From Robiginitomaculum sp. (lineage in GTDB: Bacteria; Pseudomonadota; Alphaproteobacteria; Caulobacterales; Maricaulaceae), in NCBI GenBank assembly GCA_021647375.1, contig JAKIUV010000059.1, positions 1 to 17,532 on the forward strand: a DNA stretch of 17,532 bases, written 5' to 3'. Position 1 is the first letter of the stretch, and each line of letters opens with the position of its first letter. Of this stretch, positions 13,863 through 17,532 are shown piece by piece. Position numbers and translations under genes: made by a program. The notes under the pieces are model-generated. The model did no database searches. It saw nothing but the letters and a program-made list of their open reading frames with translations, and was not told where the DNA came from.

Positions 13863-13891
13863 TAATTAACTGAAATACAGCAAATATTCAA
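13863..13891 (-). promoter_or_regulatory. Candidate promoter of the DUF2853 gene
   Basis: On the minus strand TTGAAT (13886-13891) and TAATTA (13863-13868) are 17 bases apart, about 35 bases upstream of the gene. The rest of the 224-bp divergent gap (13828-14051) is AT-rich with no RNA gene or repeat that I can see and no convincing plus-strand promoter. Confidence 0.4.
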
Positions 13892-14051
13892 GATTCCACG
13901 CGACGAAAAACAGATTATTATGGTGAAATAACTTGAACTGGCTTTTTCTTAACGGAATGTGGCGCAGCCTCATATTCAGGCTTTAACCGCCTTGTTTTTT
14001 GTTGTACCACGCTAGCAGGGAAAAGGTAATTAAGGCGATTTAGAGGACGGT

Positions 14052-15197
14052 ATGCCTAATAACGATTCGGTTCGAGAAACAGTAATGCGTAGTCTTGTTG
14101 CGGTTGGTTCTGAACGTGAAGCTTCGTTTTATGCGGATATATTTCAAAATTTGCCGCCCGAGCAATTTGCTCTGATTACGATTGACCCAAGATGTCTGAA
14201 AAACCCGCTTCTGGAAGCCTTGATCAGTGATTTAAAAATTCTGTCAATCCTTGGGCTGACACCAATATTGGTTGTTGGCGCTTTACACACCGACAAGTCT
14301 AGCGTTCGTTTTCATACCGAGCGGCTTTGTAAGGAGTTGGAAAACGCTAAAATTAGAACGACAAAACTCAATTGTGCCTCATATCAACTCATGTCTGATG
14401 TCCGAAGAAAAGTACAGGCAGGTCGGTTCGTGGTTTTGGAAATGACGGATACAGATCGTGGTCTTGATTTAAAACAACTAGCCAAACGTCTCAACCCTGC
14501 AAAAATAATATTTTTACAGCCCTCGGGCGGGTTTCGAATCGATGGGAAACGTGTAGCGGTCGTCAATGTTGATATGACCAGCAGTTTTCCGGCTAAAGAC
14601 ACATTGAGCAAGGGGCAGAGAAAATTTGTTGATATGGTCAAGGATTTGGTCGGCGAAACGCAACAGGCTTGCACATATGTTATCGTCTCGCCGTTAAATT
14701 TATTATCCGAATTGTTTACAATTACTGGCGCCGGGACAATGTTGAGGCGTGGTGCGCGGATTAAATGCTATGACAGTTATAAGGAGTTGGACGCGCTGGT
14801 GCTTAAGCAGGCCATCGAGACATCTTTTGGGCGCAAGCTCTTACCGGAATTTCTTTCGCGGCCAATAACAAGACTTTACCTAGAAGAAAACAACCGGGGC
14901 GGCGCAATTGTAAGCGAATTGGGTGGGCTGCCATATTTGAGTAAGTTTTGGGTTGCGCAAGAAGCACAAGGCGAGGGCATAGCCCACGATATTTGGCAAG
15001 CTTTGTGCGATAAAACGCCCGTTTTCTTTTGGAGATCAAGAAATGATAATGCCTTTAACACTTGGTACATGAAGATGTGCGAAGGCATGCAAGTCAGTGG
15101 GGATTGGCGGGTGTTTTGGATTGGGCTGGAGGCTCCCGAAATACCTGATGCTATACGCGCGGCTACCAATTCCCCTCAAGACTTTGAAAAACAATAA
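14052..15197 (+). CDS. N-acetylglutamate synthase of the kinase-fused type, kinase domain degenerate
   Basis: The 381-residue protein has the two-part layout of vertebrate-type N-acetylglutamate synthase/kinase. The C-terminal GNAT domain (about 265-365) is well kept: TRLYLEENNRGGAIVSELGG, KFWVAQEAQGEGIAHDIW for acetyl-CoA, and FWRSRNDNAFNTWY. It would make N-acetylglutamate, the first step of arginine synthesis. The N-terminal amino-acid-kinase region (about 36-240) keeps scaffold pieces (KIIFLQPSGG; LLSELFTITGAGTMLRRGAR), but the Lys-Gly-Gly motif is replaced by LITIDPRCL, the HGAGPQ loop by VVGALHTD, and the middle is shortened. Total length is below the roughly 440 of bifunctional relatives. 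So kinase activity is probably lost and a separate argB is expected. AGAGGA supports the start. Confidence 0.85.
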   Translation: MPNNDSVRETVMRSLVAVGSEREASFYADIFQNLPPEQFALITIDPRCLKNPLLEALISDLKILSILGLTPILVVGALHTDKSSVRFHTERLCKELENAKIRTTKLNCASYQLMSDVRRKVQAGRFVVLEMTDTDRGLDLKQLAKRLNPAKIIFLQPSGGFRIDGKRVAVVNVDMTSSFPAKDTLSKGQRKFVDMVKDLVGETQQACTYVIVSPLNLLSELFTITGAGTMLRRGARIKCYDSYKELDALVLKQAIETSFGRKLLPEFLSRPITRLYLEENNRGGAIVSELGGLPYLSKFWVAQEAQGEGIAHDIWQALCDKTPVFFWRSRNDNAFNTWYMKMCEGMQVSGDWRVFWIGLEAPEIPDAIRAATNSPQDFEKQ

Positions 15198-15220
15198 TAA
15201 TAACAAAAAAGGTTGGGAAT

Positions 15221-16345
15221 ATGCAAATCACACACAATTTTGACGGCGGCAATATCGAGGTAATTTCTGCGGATAGGCCTGAGAACATCAGACTGGAAAT
15301 TCGCAAGGACAACAATTCCGATTTCTATCAATGGTTTTATTTCCGCCTAAGTGGCGCCCAGGAACAAGACTGTGTGATGACCATAGAAAATGCCGAAGGC
15401 GCCGCATTCACCGGCGGTTGGGAAAACTATCAAGCCCGCGCCAGCTATGACCGTGAAGAGTGGTTTTTGGTGCCGACACGCTTTGAAAACGGGCACTTGA
15501 TCATAGAGCATAGGCCCGAATTTGGTTCGGTGTATTACGCATATTTCGCGCCCTATTCAATGGAGCGCCACGCCGATTTAGTCGCGGGATGTCAGATGCA
15601 CCCAGATGTCAGTGCAACAGTGCTAGGCCAGACACTCGACGGCCAAGACCTTGACCTTTTGACCATAGGTACGCCGGGCAAGGGCAAGAAATCCATGTGG
15701 GTTGATGCCAGACAACATCCCGGCGAGATAATGGCGGAGTGGTGGATGGAGGGCTTTCTCAGTCGCCTGCTTGATGACGACGACCCGACCGCCCGCGTTT
15801 TGCGCGAAAAATGTGTATTTTATGTTGTCCCCAATATGAACCCGGATGGTTCGCGCCGTGGGCATTTGCGGACGAATGCCTGTGGTGCTAATCTGAACCG
15901 CGAATGGGGCGTAGCGACCATGGAGCGTAGCCCTGAGGTTCTTCTGGTGATGAACAAGATGTGCGAAACTGGCGTTGATTTTAGCCTTGATGTTCACGGC
16001 GACGAAGCTCTGCCTTATAATTTTATAGCGGGCGCGGAGGGTGTGCCAAGCTTTACCAAATTAGGGCAAAAATGGCTGGATGATTTTCAAGAAGCCTACA
16101 AACGCTTTAGTCCGGATTTCCAAACTAAAGTTGGCTACGGCGTAACACCTGCGGGCAAGGCCAATTTAACCTATGCCACCAATTATATCGCCGAGACCCA
16201 TAACTGCCTCGCTATGACCTTGGAAATGCCGTTCAAAGACAATGCAGACCTCCCAGACCCGGAACACGGCTGGTCACCAGAGCGCGCCGCAAGGCTAGGC
16301 GCAGATGTGTTGGGCGCAATGCTGGCCGTGGTGGATGATTTATAG
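15221..16345 (+). CDS. M14-family carboxypeptidase, cytosolic CCP-like
   Basis: A 374-residue zinc carboxypeptidase with an N-terminal beta-sandwich (about 1-120) and an M14 catalytic domain, the layout of bacterial relatives of eukaryotic cytosolic carboxypeptidases. Zinc ligands are His166 and Glu169 (RQHPGE) and His259 (DVHGDE). Substrate-binding residues are in RTNACGANLNREW (Arg217, Asn225, Arg227), and the catalytic Glu335 is in LAMTLEMPF. All essential residues are present. No signal peptide is seen, so it should act in the cytoplasm. Eukaryotic members trim C-terminal glutamates; the bacterial substrate is unknown. It starts 23 bases after the synthase-like gene, likely as one operon. 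Confidence 0.92.
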   Translation: MQITHNFDGGNIEVISADRPENIRLEIRKDNNSDFYQWFYFRLSGAQEQDCVMTIENAEGAAFTGGWENYQARASYDREEWFLVPTRFENGHLIIEHRPEFGSVYYAYFAPYSMERHADLVAGCQMHPDVSATVLGQTLDGQDLDLLTIGTPGKGKKSMWVDARQHPGEIMAEWWMEGFLSRLLDDDDPTARVLREKCVFYVVPNMNPDGSRRGHLRTNACGANLNREWGVATMERSPEVLLVMNKMCETGVDFSLDVHGDEALPYNFIAGAEGVPSFTKLGQKWLDDFQEAYKRFSPDFQTKVGYGVTPAGKANLTYATNYIAETHNCLAMTLEMPFKDNADLPDPEHGWSPERAARLGADVLGAMLAVVDDL

Positions 16346-16348
16346 CTG

Positions 16349-16371
16349 CGCAAGTCAATCACGGTCTTGCG
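16349..16371 (+). terminator. Weak candidate terminator after the carboxypeptidase gene
   Basis: CGCAAG (16349-16354) and CTTGCG (16366-16371) can pair around an 11-base loop just after the stop codon, between converging genes. The stem is short and no clean T run follows. Confidence 0.3.
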
Positions 16372-16380
16372 AGCGCAATA

Positions 16381-16575
16381 TTATTTTGAGCTATTTTTGC
16401 CAGACTTGCGCCGTATCAAAAATATATTAACTGCGCCGCCGACTATAATAGCAATTATGAAGGTTTCCCATGCGTCGGGTATCAGTTTGTCGAGGGCAGG
16501 GATAGTATTCACCAATACGGCCAGTGTAACGCCGACTATGAAAGCGATAAACACGATTGCTAGAATAAATCTCAT
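16381..16575 (-). CDS. Small two-helix membrane protein
   Basis: The 64-residue product has two hydrophobic helices (about 2-24 and 37-55) joined by a short loop (IPALDKLIPDAWE) and ends in a basic tail (RRKSGKNSSK). This topology would place both ends in the cytoplasm. I do not recognise the family. The start at 16575 is chosen because AGGAAGGA lies seven bases upstream; an ATG at 16596 would extend it by seven residues but has no ribosome-binding site. An open frame on the opposite strand covers the same bases but has no comparable start signal. It converges on the carboxypeptidase gene and is divergent from thyA. Confidence 0.7.
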   Translation of the reverse strand: MRFILAIVFIAFIVGVTLAVLVNTIPALDKLIPDAWETFIIAIIVGGAVNIFLIRRKSGKNSSK

Positions 16576-16638
16576 TATAAAGTCCTTCCTGTTCATTTAG
16601 CTATACACTGAATCGTAAGAATCGTCTATAAGGTATTC

Positions 16639-17433
16639 ATGAAACAATATCTTGAACTCTTATCCCGCGTCATGGACGAAGGGGTTGATCGCTCTGACCG
16701 GACGGGGACAGGGACGCGCGGCGTCTTTGGGCATCAAATGCGGTTTAATCTGGCGGACGGCTTTCCTATGTTAACCACCAAAAAACTGCACCTTAAATCC
16801 ATTGTCCATGAACTTATCTGGTTTCTGGCCGGCGATACCAATGTTAAATACCTGCAAGATAACGGTGTGAAAATTTGGGATGCTTGGGCCGACGAAGACG
16901 GTGATCTTGGCCCGGTTTACGGCAAGCAATGGCGCAGATGGGAGACGGCAGACGGCTCTGTCATCGACCAAATGAGCGCCGTCGTAGAAGCCATAAAAAC
17001 CAATCCGTATTCCCGCAGGCATATTGTCTCGGCGTGGAACCCGGCGGAGGTCGATGATATGGCTTTGCCGCCCTGTCATTGTCTGTTCCAGTTCCATGTG
17101 GCAGACGGCAAATTATCCTGCCAGCTTTACCAACGCAGTGCCGATATTTTCCTCGGTGTACCGTTCAACATAGCGTCTTACGCGCTCCTGACTCATATGA
17201 TAGCGCAAATCTGTGACCTAGAACCCGGCGATTTCGTCCACACACTCGGCGATGCCCATATATATTCAAATCATTTCGAGCAGGTAAAATTACAATTGAC
17301 CAGAGAGCCGCACGATCTCCCGGTACTAACATTAAATAAAGACGTTAAGTCATTGTATGATTTTACTTTTGAAGATATAAAAATAACGGGCTACAAGCCG
17401 CAAAAACACATTGCAGGCAAGGTCGCGGTTTAG
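16639..17433 (+). CDS. thyA: Thymidylate synthase ThyA
   Basis: ThyA methylates dUMP to dTMP with methylenetetrahydrofolate in the cytoplasm. The 264-residue length equals that of the E. coli enzyme, and the numbering agrees. The active-site Cys146 lies in ALPPCHCLFQF. DRTGTGTRGVFG includes the phosphate-binding Arg21, SRRHIVSAWNP supplies the second arginine pair (126-127), and QRSADIFLGVPFNIASYALL holds Asp169 and Asn177. AAGG lies before the ATG. dfrA/folA often follows thyA, but the window ends 99 bases downstream and shows no recognisable start of it. Confidence 0.98.
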   Translation: MKQYLELLSRVMDEGVDRSDRTGTGTRGVFGHQMRFNLADGFPMLTTKKLHLKSIVHELIWFLAGDTNVKYLQDNGVKIWDAWADEDGDLGPVYGKQWRRWETADGSVIDQMSAVVEAIKTNPYSRRHIVSAWNPAEVDDMALPPCHCLFQFHVADGKLSCQLYQRSADIFLGVPFNIASYALLTHMIAQICDLEPGDFVHTLGDAHIYSNHFEQVKLQLTREPHDLPVLTLNKDVKSLYDFTFEDIKITGYKPQKHIAGKVAV

Positions 17434-17532
17434 AGCATTTTTTCTTATATTGGAACCACTTTGATACACCTGTGTCTTTGGAGATGGTTGGCGAAGCCAA
17501 ATATTTAATCCAGCGGATTAAAAATAATCGTA
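17434..17532. other. Short unassigned tail after thyA
   Basis: 99 bases to the window edge. A plus-strand frame is open to the end and could use the ATG at 17484 (VGEAKYLIQRIKNNR), but it has no convincing ribosome-binding site and no family match that I recognise. No clear terminator for thyA is visible. Confidence 0.3.

Noticed and set aside
17439..17532. Start of a new gene after thyA
   Set aside because: The frame is open to the edge, but no start signal or family match supports it in so short a stretch.

Overview
The window looks like the chromosome of an alphaproteobacterium of moderate GC content. The clearest sign is the block murA – DUF2948 – UPF0262 – low-molecular-weight phosphatase – infA – maf – RNase E/G-like – yacG, a gene order typical of Alphaproteobacteria. 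UPF0262, DUF2948 and a ccmABCD heme-export operon with ccmE fit the same assignment. The genus cannot be fixed from the sequence alone. No rRNA, tRNA, CRISPR array, insertion sequence or prophage gene was seen.

Layout. (1) Positions 1-566, minus strand: a VapBC-type toxin-antitoxin pair whose PIN toxin is cut short, ending just before a perfect 36-bp palindrome. (2) 630-3616, minus strand: a tight operon ccmA-ccmB-ccmC-ccmD-mazG. The 41-codon ccmD is easily missed. ccmE lies divergently at 3728-4156. Together these genes move heme to the periplasm and load it on CcmE for cytochrome c maturation, but ccmF, ccmG and ccmH are not here. (3) 4203-5275, minus strand: hslV without hslU beside it, then a MerR-family regulator. 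Divergent from the regulator is a transglutaminase-like protein, with a MerR-type operator/promoter in the short gap. (4) 6151-8275: an NnrS-type heme membrane protein and a class II aldolase/adducin-family protein.

(5) 8353-13378, plus strand: a 41-aa basic protein, possibly leaderless, and then murA, DUF2948, UPF0262, phosphatase, infA (TTG start), maf, an RNase E/G-like protein and yacG. Most junctions overlap or are separated by a few bases, so translation is probably coupled. hisD, usually between DUF2948 and UPF0262, is absent. (6) 13504-13827, minus strand: a DUF2853 protein that meets yacG across a shared terminator. (7) 14052-16345, plus strand: an N-acetylglutamate synthase-like protein with a degenerate kinase domain, followed closely by an M14 cytosolic-carboxypeptidase-like enzyme. 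(8) 16381-17433: a small two-helix membrane protein (minus) and thymidylate synthase (plus).

Most of the window is core housekeeping DNA. The items most worth a second look are the MerR/transglutaminase pair with its operator, the synthase with a dead-looking kinase domain paired with a carboxypeptidase, the small basic gene before murA, the truncated VapC, and the altered gene orders (hslV alone, mazG fused into the ccm operon, hisD missing). No clearly undescribed multi-gene system was found.
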